Below the pieces are notes generated by a model, which worked only from the letters and a program-made list of their open reading frames with translations, made no database searches and was not told the origin of the DNA. Below are positions 55,911 to 63,648 of a stretch of 64,000 nt of DNA, one piece after another; within the stretch, counting starts at the first letter, position 1; each line of letters starts with the position of its first letter. The position numbers and the translations under genes are program-made. This stretch comes from Hyphomicrobiales bacterium (GTDB lineage Bacteria > Pseudomonadota > Alphaproteobacteria > Rhizobiales > OSC116). The stretch is taken from NCBI GenBank assembly GCA_013214705.1, contig JABSRZ010000011.1, positions 88,300 through 152,299 on the forward strand. Direction: 5' to 3'.

Positions 55911-57164
55911 CTACTGAATCCGTTTGAACAGCGGTGAGAGAATATATTCTACGAGCCTTACATTGCCGGTTATGAAATGCAGATCTACCGACATTCCGGC
56001 TATTAGGTTTGAAGTGTCATTGGCTTCAATGCGGATTAAATACAGATTTTCGCCAAGGCGGGTGTTGGTAAGTGCATCGGTCGAAACGTGGGTGACAATG
56101 CCATCTATAGGCTTGTCAAATAGTCTATTTGCGGCTTTTGGGTATATTTTAGTGGCTAGATTTATATGGATGCCTTTGATTTTACTATCGGGCAATCTGC
56201 TATCGATCACAAGTTTTTCATGTTCAGGAATAATTTGTAAAAGTGCTTCGCCAGGCCTGATTATATATCCCGCATGTAGTGGCAGCATGTTAAATATTAT
56301 GCCTTGCGCCGATGCATGAAGTTGCAATTTGGCTAACTTATCACGCAATATACCAATTTCGGTTTCGGTGCTTTTGAGGTTTAGATCTACATCCATTAAT
56401 CGAAGATAGAGCTGCAATTTTAATTCTGAATTGTATTTTTTAAATTCCGCTTTGATTTGTGTCCTTTGATGGCGAGCGCGCTGCTTATCTATTTCTAACA
56501 ATTGTAAGCTATGTTTTAGATTACTTTGCTGTTGCAATAAGGAATATATAAGAGATTTTTTGGTTAGTTTTTTTGCGGCCAGAATGTTTGCTGAGGCCAA
56601 TTGCTGGTTTATAATATCTAACTGGAATTTGCTGTTTGAAGTTTGAATGTCAAAGGATTTAATAGAGCCATTTATTCGTTCGATTTGTTTGGCATAGGAT
56701 ATTTTTGACGATAAAAGCGCTGATTGGGCAAGTTTGAAAATCTCATTTTCTTTGACATGACCTTGGCCGTCCAAAAACTCACGGTTTAAAGTTTTAGCTA
56801 GTGCCGAATAAAAAATTATCTTTTGGTCTTTTAAGGCCGCCTCAATTCGGTGTTTCGTTAAATATAAAGTGCTGCGTGAAATGTTAAGACGGCCTAGCTG
56901 CATGAGTTCAATTTTATTATCCAATTGAATTAACAGGGCCCCTTGGGCTACAAATTCTCCTTCTTTTATATAAACGTTATCGATAGATTTTATTTGGGAA
57001 TGGCTAACTGTTTTACGCTGAAATTCAGTGACAATGGTTCCGCTGGCATTTATAGATTCATCAACTCGAAATAAAAACATCGTCGCAACCATTATTGATA
57101 TAATGATGGCCAGAGATATTTTTATGGTTATTGAATTACTATTTTTAACCTCATGATGGGACAT
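55911..57164 (-). CDS. Type I secretion membrane fusion protein (HlyD family)
   Basis: 417 residues: short cytoplasmic head (1-12), one membrane segment (about 13-31), a lipoyl-like half (SGTIVTEFQRKTVSHSQIKSIDNVYIKEGEFV), a long coiled-coil hairpin (about 90-265) and a returning lipoyl/beta-barrel part (LHASAQGIIFNMLPLHAGYIIRPGEALLQIIPEHEKLVID). Same type as PrtE/HlyD. It bridges the ABC subunit and an outer-membrane TolC-like protein; no TolC gene is in the window. Overlaps the ABC gene by one base. Confidence 0.9.
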   Translation of the reverse strand: MSHHEVKNSNSITIKISLAIIISIMVATMFLFRVDESINASGTIVTEFQRKTVSHSQIKSIDNVYIKEGEFVAQGALLIQLDNKIELMQLGRLNISRSTLYLTKHRIEAALKDQKIIFYSALAKTLNREFLDGQGHVKENEIFKLAQSALLSSKISYAKQIERINGSIKSFDIQTSNSKFQLDIINQQLASANILAAKKLTKKSLIYSLLQQQSNLKHSLQLLEIDKQRARHQRTQIKAEFKKYNSELKLQLYLRLMDVDLNLKSTETEIGILRDKLAKLQLHASAQGIIFNMLPLHAGYIIRPGEALLQIIPEHEKLVIDSRLPDSKIKGIHINLATKIYPKAANRLFDKPIDGIVTHVSTDALTNTRLGENLYLIRIEANDTSNLIAGMSVDLHFITGNVRLVEYILSPLFKRIQ

Positions 57165-58801
57165 TATTGACCTTGTGTTGATTTCTTTATGTTGGGTTTA
57201 ATTGATTTGAGCGCCGGCTTTAATTGGTAAGCCTTGGTGCAATTTATGACTTGAAGATTCTTTATGATAAATTTTTTGTCTGCAATATTTACAAAATCTA
57301 TATCATTGGTGGTGAAAATAAAATTGCAGCCAAGCTTGATTTCATTGGCAATTTTTTTTAACACGAAGCCTTTGAAATGAGAGTCGAGTGTATATTCAGG
57401 GTTATCTATCAGTTTTAATTTAGCGGGCTGAATGAAAAGTTGCATCCATGCCAACATGCGCAATTCAGATTGGCTAAATTTGTCTGTGCCAGTGTCAATT
57501 ATTGTCGCATAACCATCTGGCAGCTTGGTTAAAAATTCGTGTATACCAAGCTCCATGGCCAAGCGCATAATGTCTTGGTCTGAGGCCTCGCTAAATAACC
57601 TGATATTCTCAAATATTGTGCCATAGATAAGATTTGGCTCACATAATAACAGGCTTATCGGATATTTTAACTCTCGAACACCAACTTGACATTGATTTTG
57701 AAATTCAAAAAACAAGTTGCCACGCGTAATTGAGTTTAACCCGCAAAATAACCCTAATAATTGGGTTTTACCGATTCTATTTTTTGCAGAAATTGAAATG
57801 GTTGCCGGCAAATTAATGCAAAAATTGGCTTTGTAAAATATTGGTTGATCAGCACCTTTTGGAACATAGGTTAAATCAATTGCCGAAATAGAACTTAACT
57901 TTTGTTCCGGGCCGATGATAACAGGATTATTTTCACTAGAGGTTTGCAGCTGTTGAATATTTGCATTTGCAAGCCCGGCTTTAAATATTGGCTCAATTTT
58001 ACTGAGTGGCAGCAGTAGATAATTAAGTAGGAGTGGCCCGATAATCACACTGCCGGCCGATATGCTGCCGTTTATCACCAATATCCCGCCTAGACCATAC
58101 ATGCTCATGATCGACAGGAGTTTAAACGCGTTGTTAAAACTGTTTTGTTTGGAAGTTCTGGTATTTTCAGCTGATAAATGCGCGACATAAGTTTTTTTTT
58201 GCGAGGTGAAGTTTTTCATAAAACTGGTTTTCAATAATAGAAAAGGCTTGAAACTGGCGTAAATGTGGTGGAATCGGTCAAACTTGCGAAATAGCGACCG
58301 GGCGCCGTCGGTTATTTTGTGTGATAAATATAATTGATAGAGTTGGGTTAATATTGTGAATATGGCAATGAATAGGGTGAAGATACCAAGTGCAAAATGC
58401 AGAGCAAATATGAGCCCAAAAATTATTGGCAACCACAATAATTCCATGGTTTGGATTATGAGTTGTTTATCATTCTTGGTTTGTTGAGGATTGTCGCCCT
58501 GATATTTTTGCGCGAGTAGGTGATTGCTTAGCAGCGTGTCTCGATGGTGAATGAGCAATGATTGAAGGACGATTGCGAGACCCGCAACGATTGAAATGCC
58601 AGTTAAGTTATTCAACTCGTTGGTCATAAATACATTGTCAATTAAATGCAGCATAAACAGGGGTAGAGCCAAATTTAGAACACTTATTACGCCGCTGATA
58701 AGAAAAACGCGTTTAATTATGGTTGAAATTTTTCGGATTTGGTTTTGAGTTAATTTAAACAACTGGGTTAACAGGTTATGTTGTTGCTGAGAACGTTTCA
58801 T
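57164..58801 (-). CDS. Type I secretion ABC transporter subunit (PrtD-like) with degenerate ATPase motifs
   Basis: 545 residues, no C39 peptidase. Membrane domain about 30-270 with several hydrophobic spans; ATPase domain about 300-520. Walker A is reduced to AKNRIGKT (339-346). The Q-loop has LLCEPN for the usual PQ, the signature LSGGQ is replaced by FSQSE (442-446), Walker B ends LIDNP, so the catalytic Glu is Asn467, and the H-loop His is missing in FTTND. Only the P-loop GKT and the Walker B Asp466 remain. It lies between the RTX gene (11-base gap) and the fusion-protein gene, so it should be the export ATPase, possibly weakened or needing a partner subunit. Confidence 0.85.
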   Translation of the reverse strand: MKRSQQQHNLLTQLFKLTQNQIRKISTIIKRVFLISGVISVLNLALPLFMLHLIDNVFMTNELNNLTGISIVAGLAIVLQSLLIHHRDTLLSNHLLAQKYQGDNPQQTKNDKQLIIQTMELLWLPIIFGLIFALHFALGIFTLFIAIFTILTQLYQLYLSHKITDGARSLFRKFDRFHHIYASFKPFLLLKTSFMKNFTSQKKTYVAHLSAENTRTSKQNSFNNAFKLLSIMSMYGLGGILVINGSISAGSVIIGPLLLNYLLLPLSKIEPIFKAGLANANIQQLQTSSENNPVIIGPEQKLSSISAIDLTYVPKGADQPIFYKANFCINLPATISISAKNRIGKTQLLGLFCGLNSITRGNLFFEFQNQCQVGVRELKYPISLLLCEPNLIYGTIFENIRLFSEASDQDIMRLAMELGIHEFLTKLPDGYATIIDTGTDKFSQSELRMLAWMQLFIQPAKLKLIDNPEYTLDSHFKGFVLKKIANEIKLGCNFIFTTNDIDFVNIADKKFIIKNLQVINCTKAYQLKPALKSIKPNIKKSTQGQ

Positions 58802-58812
58802 AACAATATCCG

Positions 58813-61011
58813 TTACGCCACAATAATTGTTAAATCATCGAGTTGAATATCAACAATGTCGTTTAGAGACGCAAATTTAAGGGAATTATCAGTGGTGACA
58901 TCGCCATCAAGATCGACATATAAATGAGTGTCACCTTCAAATTCTAGTAAACTGAACCAATCGTCAAGGTCTGCACTTTCATCAAGCCCTAAAACAAAAT
59001 TGATGGTGTCATCAACAAGTGAGAAATCTAAAATTTCGTCAAGATAATCAACTATATCTCTGGAATACCAAACAAATACGTCTGCGCCGCTGCCGCCGGT
59101 TAGGGTGTCTGAGCCGGTGAAACCACGCAGTGTATCGTCACCAGCGCCGCCTTCTAATATATTGTTTTTGCTATTACCGCGGAATGTATCGTCAAACGCC
59201 GAGCCGATGGCATTTTCAATGTTGACTAATGTATCGGAATCACCGCCGGTTGATCTTTTGCCGTGTAAGTCTATTGTTACGGCTCTGGTCGCGTCTGAGT
59301 AATCAATGGTGTCTGACCCACTGCCGCCATTTACCACATCTCGGCCGGTTCCGCTTACAAAGGTATCATCGCCAGAACCGCCGTTTAGGGTGTCTCTGCC
59401 ACTGCCCCCGTATATGAAGTCGTCGCCGCCATTGCCGTTGATCGCATCGGCGCCAGAATCGCCATATAATGTATCGGAGCCACTGCCACCGTGAATGATA
59501 TCATGGCCTGAACCGCCATAAATTAGGTCATTGCCGCTACCGCCGCTGAGCGTATCATAGCCGTTCTCGCCATATAGCTCGTCATCGCCGCTATCGCCAT
59601 TTAACTCGTCTGAGCCAGTGCCACCCCATAAGATGTCGTTATCTGAACCACCGTTAAGGATGTCACTTGCGCTTCCGCCAAAAATTGTATCTGAACCAGA
59701 GCCGCCATATATTGTGTCATTTGAGCTGTCGCCGTGCATGATGTCATTGCCGCCGTTGCCATACATTAAATCAGCAGCTGTGCCGCCATACATGGTGTCA
59801 TCGCCCAAACCACCATGTAAGGTGTCATTTGAGCTGCCGCCATGCATGATGTCATTGCCGCTATTGCCGTACATTAAATCGGAAGATGTGCCGCCATACA
59901 GGGTGTCATCGCCCAAACCGCCATATAATATGTCACTTGAGCTGCCACCATACATTATGTCATTACCGCTATTGCCGTACATTAAATCGGCAGCTGCGTC
60001 GCCATACATAGTGTCATTGCCAGATCCGCCGTGCAGTTCATCCTCGCCAGTTCCGCCGCTCAAATAGTCATCGCCAGCCTTGCCCCATAACTCATCGGCA
60101 CCAGACCCACCGTATAAGGTGTCATTTTCATCGGTGGGAATGGGAGGGGTTACATCGCCGTCATCTGCATCTGAATCTTCAGAATCGTCTTGTGAACGAT
60201 AATGAGCGTTTAGAATGGTTGCGTTTTCTGTGCCAATATCAACAGTGAATACACTGTCATCAAAGTCCATATCGCCGCCATTATATAAATCTTCAAACCC
60301 CAAGGTGAGCGTGCCCATATCTGTTTTTAAAACACCAGTCGTGTGTAAAATACCATCGGGATTAAGCGCCACATTGTCGCCATAACCCGCAGTGTGATAA
60401 GTATGAACCCTGATCAGGGTAGTCGTGCCGTCATCAGCAACATGAAACAAGCTCGGGTTAGTGCTGTTTAAATTTGCGGGGTTGCCATCTGCATCTCTAT
60501 ATTCGTAATTTCCAATGCCTAAAGAGGCGTAATCATTATAACTATAACCATTTGAGACGATAAAGAACCCAATCTGATCGCCAGCTGAAACACTCAAATA
60601 TTGGTCTGATTGACCTGCAATTAAATCGCCACCTGAATTTTGTAAGGAGGCGTTTTCCCAAATTATATCAACATCGTAGATGGTGCCATCATCAGCCACT
60701 TTATAATAGCCAAAGCTATTGCGATAACCAGCTGTTTCGCCTTCGAATATAACCCGTACAGGATAATCATTTTCAATAGCTATCGTGGTGGGTTGAACAT
60801 AATTTGCGCCCCCTGAGCCATAGATTACATCATTGCCAGAATGGCCATATAACAGGTCGTCGCCGCTACCACCCCAGATTTCATCATTACCAGATTGGCC
60901 GTAGACCGTGTCATCGCCCCCGCCCGCAGAGATAACATCTGACATGGTTGTGCCTTGTATGACATCATCTAACGAAGTGCCTCTTATGGGGTGAATAGGT
61001 GCAGTGGACAT
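58813..61011 (-). CDS. RTX repeat protein with DUF4114 domain, type I secretion substrate
   Basis: 732 residues, acidic. An N-terminal RTX block (about 11-68), a DUF4114 beta-domain (about 90-262, NSFGYYKVADDGTIYDVDI, GFEDLYNGGDMDFDDSVF), an acidic linker (275-298) and a long RTX array of nonapeptides GGxGxDxhx (about 296-645), then a C-terminal tail (LDDWFSLLEFEGDTHLYVDLDGDV, ending DLTIIVA) typical of uncleaved type I secretion signals. No Sec signal. The array binds Ca2+ and folds outside the cell; the role may be surface layer, adhesion or ion capture. GGAAG precedes the ATG at 61011; the ATG at 61023 would be too close to a weak site. First gene of the secretion operon. Confidence 0.92.
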   Translation of the reverse strand: MSTAPIHPIRGTSLDDVIQGTTMSDVISAGGGDDTVYGQSGNDEIWGGSGDDLLYGHSGNDVIYGSGGANYVQPTTIAIENDYPVRVIFEGETAGYRNSFGYYKVADDGTIYDVDIIWENASLQNSGGDLIAGQSDQYLSVSAGDQIGFFIVSNGYSYNDYASLGIGNYEYRDADGNPANLNSTNPSLFHVADDGTTTLIRVHTYHTAGYGDNVALNPDGILHTTGVLKTDMGTLTLGFEDLYNGGDMDFDDSVFTVDIGTENATILNAHYRSQDDSEDSDADDGDVTPPIPTDENDTLYGGSGADELWGKAGDDYLSGGTGEDELHGGSGNDTMYGDAAADLMYGNSGNDIMYGGSSSDILYGGLGDDTLYGGTSSDLMYGNSGNDIMHGGSSNDTLHGGLGDDTMYGGTAADLMYGNGGNDIMHGDSSNDTIYGGSGSDTIFGGSASDILNGGSDNDILWGGTGSDELNGDSGDDELYGENGYDTLSGGSGNDLIYGGSGHDIIHGGSGSDTLYGDSGADAINGNGGDDFIYGGSGRDTLNGGSGDDTFVSGTGRDVVNGGSGSDTIDYSDATRAVTIDLHGKRSTGGDSDTLVNIENAIGSAFDDTFRGNSKNNILEGGAGDDTLRGFTGSDTLTGGSGADVFVWYSRDIVDYLDEILDFSLVDDTINFVLGLDESADLDDWFSLLEFEGDTHLYVDLDGDVTTDNSLKFASLNDIVDIQLDDLTIIVA
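59284..60126 (-). repeat. RTX nonapeptide repeat array
   Basis: About thirty consecutive 27-bp units encoding GGxGxDxLY-like nonapeptides, the Ca2+-binding parallel beta-roll. Some units have Ser for Gly at the third or sixth place (GGSSSD, GGTSSD) and so should bind Ca2+ less well. Within it lies a 108-bp higher-order repeat, described separately. Confidence 0.85.
59668..59991 (-). repeat. Higher-order 108-bp triplicate within the RTX array
   Basis: Three consecutive blocks of four nonapeptides (36 residues each) beginning ADLMYGNSG, SDLMYGNSG and ADLMYGNGG, with the same order of second, third and fourth units (NDIM.G.SS, .D.L.GGLG or its variant, D.T.YGGT). This points to recent segmental duplication or recombination on top of the 27-bp period. 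Confidence 0.75.
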
Positions 61012-61023
61012 AATAGCTTCCAA

Positions 61024-61214
61024 AAGTTAATGCTGTTACTAAATATAAAGCAACAATTATGCCACAATTAAGCCTTTGATATTAAACGGTTAAATTTAAG
61101 CAAAACGGTTGTTTTGCAATATGAGTTTATGTTTGCATTTTCAAAATGCTAAAAATTGAAACAAATCAACTCCATCAATTCGCATAACCTGTAAACTTGT
61201 GCCAACCTAAATAA
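61024..61214. other. Upstream region of the RTX operon
   Basis: AT-rich gap carrying the RTX operon promoter on the minus strand; no gene, no clear operator. Confidence 0.4.
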
Positions 61215-61355
61215 GTCGATTACAACAAAGCTCTGCAGACAGACGAGGTAAAGGCTCAGGCGAAGCTTATGAGGGCTGACGTCAAACTTGTGAGTGAGAT
61301 TGTGTAGGATCTTGGGATGTCTAAGGCAAGTGTTTATAGGGCTCTGAAGGGTTGA
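61215..61355 (+). pseudogene. Serine site-specific recombinase (Hin/resolvase type), C-terminal remnant
   Basis: The plus strand reads KALQTDEVKAQAKLMRADVK, LVSEIV, a TAG stop (61305-61307), then DLGMSKASVYRALKG and a stop. This is the DNA-binding HTH that ends Hin/Gin/Tn3-type recombinases (usual wording: VSEIARDLGVSRATVYRAL). The frame has no start codon and an internal stop, and the catalytic domain is absent, so it is a relic. Confidence 0.65.
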
Positions 61356-61366
61356 TTCGATGACAC

Positions 61367-62728
61367 TTATTCACATAGTGACATGGTTGTTATAGTCTTT
61401 TTCAAAGTATCATAGCCGTGCTTGCTTTCGAGGTTTATTCGCCCATGGGATTTTTCATTTAGTATTTTATCTAACTCAGTGCGTTCATCGGGTGACCCAA
61501 CGTGAAATTTGTTGTTTCTGTCTTTGGCATTTTTGTTGATTATAATCAGCAACATCTGTGCGGGGTTCATGTTATTGATACTAATTTCGTGGTTGATATT
61601 ATCAATTTGACCTAAAAATTTCCTAAAATCGTCTGTTTTCACATTGTTTGATGAAAGGCTTTCCGCGAGGTCTGGCCTAAATGTGAAAATTAATATGCCC
61701 AAGAGCTCTATCAAGCGATCCAATTCAATATAACTCGGTTGTGAATTTTTAGTATTTGTCAAAATCTGATATATTTCAATGTTTCTGACTAGGGCTTCTA
61801 TCTCACGAAGTGATATCTGGTTTGTTTCAACTACTAGTTCCACAAGCCACTCGCCATCACCCCATAGAAGGTTTCTACTTGGTGAATCTTTTCCTTCGAC
61901 TGTCAAATTCCGAAAGTGCGCCATGGTTGCGTAGGTGGCGCTATGTTGTAAATTTACTTTTTTGGTCAGTGCAAATTTGAATTTGAGGAACTTGTCCAAA
62001 TAACGGTTGGCGTCTATTGAACTTCCATATCGATGATTTACTGAGGCTTTTAATTGTTCCGTATTTGTGACTAACACGAATTGTAAACCGTCCACCGCAA
62101 AGGTATGTTTAATTACTTCTAGCATGTTAATTGCAAAATCAGGTCGGCAGCGATCCAATTCATCTATAAATATAATAATAGGTTTTTGATCTTTAATAAC
62201 TTGGCTTAATGCTCTCTTCAATGCCTCGAGGTTTTCACCCGCTTTAATATGATCCTTTATAGTAGCCTCTAGGGAAGCATCTATAGCCTTGTCAGTAACG
62301 TCCTGAATTACATTATCAAGGTCATTAAGGAAATTAGCAGAGTCTTGTTTTAACAAATGAGATACTAAAGCTTTTCCAGATGTTTTAAGTCCAAATTTTA
62401 AACTAGGAATAATCTTTTTGATGAATGTAGCCTGTTTATCTTCTGGAATTCGGTCAGCAACAGCAGATAGAATGGTAAGCAGTGGGTCGTCCGCATGGTC
62501 GGCTTTAAATGCGTCTATATAAATAATCTCAGGGTGGTTTTCCTGCTGCTCAAACAAATTTATTAACTTGCAACAAAATTCGGTTTTGCCTAATCCCCAA
62601 CCACCATCGATTACCATTGGCGAGACATCAGTATCCGAAACTAACAATTTGATAACCTTTTCAGCTATGCTCTTGCGATTGAATTCATCTCTGTCTGCAA
62701 AAGTAATATTGTTGTTTAAATTAGACAC
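61367..62728 (-). CDS. KAP-family P-loop NTPase
   Basis: 453 residues. Walker A VIDGGWGLGKTEF (about residue 40) and Walker B IIIFIDELDRCRPDFAINMLEVIKHTF followed by FVLVTNTEQLKASVNHRYG, the diagnostic KAP core; a helical C-terminal part follows. No membrane insertion is evident, unlike many KAP proteins. A long open frame starts at 62815, but AAGGGAG sits 6 bases before the GTG at 62728, and the upstream part overlaps the Sel1 fragment. KAP NTPases are common on mobile DNA and some serve anti-phage functions; here the role is unknown. Flanked by mobile-element relics. Confidence 0.83.
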   Translation of the reverse strand: MSNLNNNITFADRDEFNRKSIAEKVIKLLVSDTDVSPMVIDGGWGLGKTEFCCKLINLFEQQENHPEIIYIDAFKADHADDPLLTILSAVADRIPEDKQATFIKKIIPSLKFGLKTSGKALVSHLLKQDSANFLNDLDNVIQDVTDKAIDASLEATIKDHIKAGENLEALKRALSQVIKDQKPIIIFIDELDRCRPDFAINMLEVIKHTFAVDGLQFVLVTNTEQLKASVNHRYGSSIDANRYLDKFLKFKFALTKKVNLQHSATYATMAHFRNLTVEGKDSPSRNLLWGDGEWLVELVVETNQISLREIEALVRNIEIYQILTNTKNSQPSYIELDRLIELLGILIFTFRPDLAESLSSNNVKTDDFRKFLGQIDNINHEISINNMNPAQMLLIIINKNAKDRNNKFHVGSPDERTELDKILNEKSHGRINLESKHGYDTLKKTITTMSLCE

Positions 62729-62811
62729 ATAATCTCCCTTGTTGATCGGTTGTAAAATGATTTTCTGACAACTTAAACTATCACCGTATGTGCATTGGTT
62801 CAAAGTATAAA

Positions 62812-63024
62812 TCAACTGCCCAGATACACCTTAAGATTCATCTCAATAACCTCTAGCCTCTCGTTAGTAGCTTCACGATCCTTAGAAACACCTAAGCCGC
62901 TCTCATGATAATTCGCCATGTGATATATTGCAGCGCCATTGCCTTTATTTGAGAGGTCATAGCAGATTTTATAAGCATGTTGGTAATCACCGAGCTTGTG
63001 AGTTTCTTTGGCTTTCTCTATATG
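62812..63024 (-). pseudogene. Sel1-like repeat protein fragment (no start codon)
   Basis: The minus strand is open for 71 codons: EKAKETHKLGDYQHAYKICY, DLSNKGNGAAIYHMANYHES, GLGVSKDREATNERLEVIEM and a short tail. The GN.AA.Y.MA..YE.G.GV..D..A pattern is one Sel1-like repeat plus a TPR-like helix. No ATG, GTG or TTG start exists near its 5' end (TGA at 63025-63027), so it is either 5'-truncated or shifted in frame. Directly upstream of the KAP gene, same strand. Confidence 0.55.
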
Positions 63025-63091
63025 TCATTATTTTTCCTTATTCGTTGATACTTGTACAATCAAACAAATTTTTTGAGGAATTTGTTCCTAA

Positions 63092-63283
63092 TTTACAACA
63101 CTTAGATGGGTATATTGGTATAATCACAAAAGGATATTTGAGCCTATTGGAAATATACCACCTGCTGAAGTAGAGGAACTTACTATGCAGCACTGGACAA
63201 AATCCTCAGAGTTGCATAACTTAAACCAAACAACCTCCGGCAAATTTGGGGTGGTTCAAGCTGATTTAATCAACAATTGGTAG
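63092..63283 (+). pseudogene. IS3-family transposase OrfB, C-terminal remnant
   Basis: The plus strand reads LRWVYWYNHKRIFEPIGNIP, PAEVEELTMQHWTKSSELHN and onwards to DLINNW and a stop. WYNHKR..EPIGNIPPAE is the well-known end of IS3-type OrfB transposases (usual: WFNHRRLLEPIGNIPPAE). The frame is closed upstream by a stop and lacks the catalytic core. Confidence 0.75.
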
Positions 63284-63293
63284 GAGAGTGTTT

Positions 63294-63464
63294 ATGAAAA
63301 AGAATATGTTTAATAAAGCTCTAACTGGTTTGGTGGCCTCGACTTTAATTGCTGGCGCAGCTTATGCAGCTGAGATTAAAACAGTGGCAATTGCCAACTT
63401 TGTAGATGTGCCAACATTGGTAGAAACCAGAAAAGGCATTAGTGAAGGCCTGAAAAAACGAGGA
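63294..63464 (+). pseudogene. ABC transporter substrate-binding protein (TrpX-like), truncated
   Basis: Begins as a normal exported protein: AGGAGAG ribosome site, ATG, signal peptide KALTGLVASTLIAGAAYA-A, then EIKTVAIANFVDVPTLVETRKGISEGLKKRG, which resembles the first strand-helix of ABC_sub_bind (tryptophan/tyrosine TrpX-like) proteins. After residue 57 the sequence becomes IS66-like and no further binding-protein sequence is found. The gene was probably cut by insertion. Confidence 0.7.
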
Positions 63465-63644
63465 ACGCTTCGCAAATGTACTTGGCCGTATTGCGCAGCC
63501 AGATTCAATCAGGTTGATGATTTGCTGCCATGGAATTATCCCAAAAAATACAACAGGCATTAAACAAGCGTAAGCATAAACATTGGCTTAACCGCAAGAC
63601 AGAAACCTGCAGATATTACAAGGCGGTCGAAACCAGACGCTTAC
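63463..63644 (+). mobile_element. IS66-like element, 3' end remnant
   Basis: In one frame the strand reads ERFANVLGRIAQP, and in the next frame NQVDDLLPWNYPKK, which together give the usual end of IS66 TnpC (LGRIA...NRIDDLLPWN) with one frameshift. A sequence ending in GACGCTTAC at 63636-63644, i.e. GTAAGCGTC on the other strand, looks like the outer inverted end of the element. Only the last 180 bases remain. Confidence 0.6.
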
Positions 63645-63648
63645 GCTT
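63566..63648. repeat. 10-bp inverted repeat within the IS66-like end
   Basis: AAGCGTAAGC at 63566-63575 and its exact reverse complement GCTTACGCTT at 63639-63648, 63 bases apart, after the end of the transposase remnant. The right copy overlaps the likely element tip. Confidence 0.6.

Noticed and set aside
59618..60067. 149-residue Pro/Ser-rich repetitive open frame on the plus strand
   Set aside because: It is the antisense reading of the RTX repeats; the period comes from the nonapeptide array.
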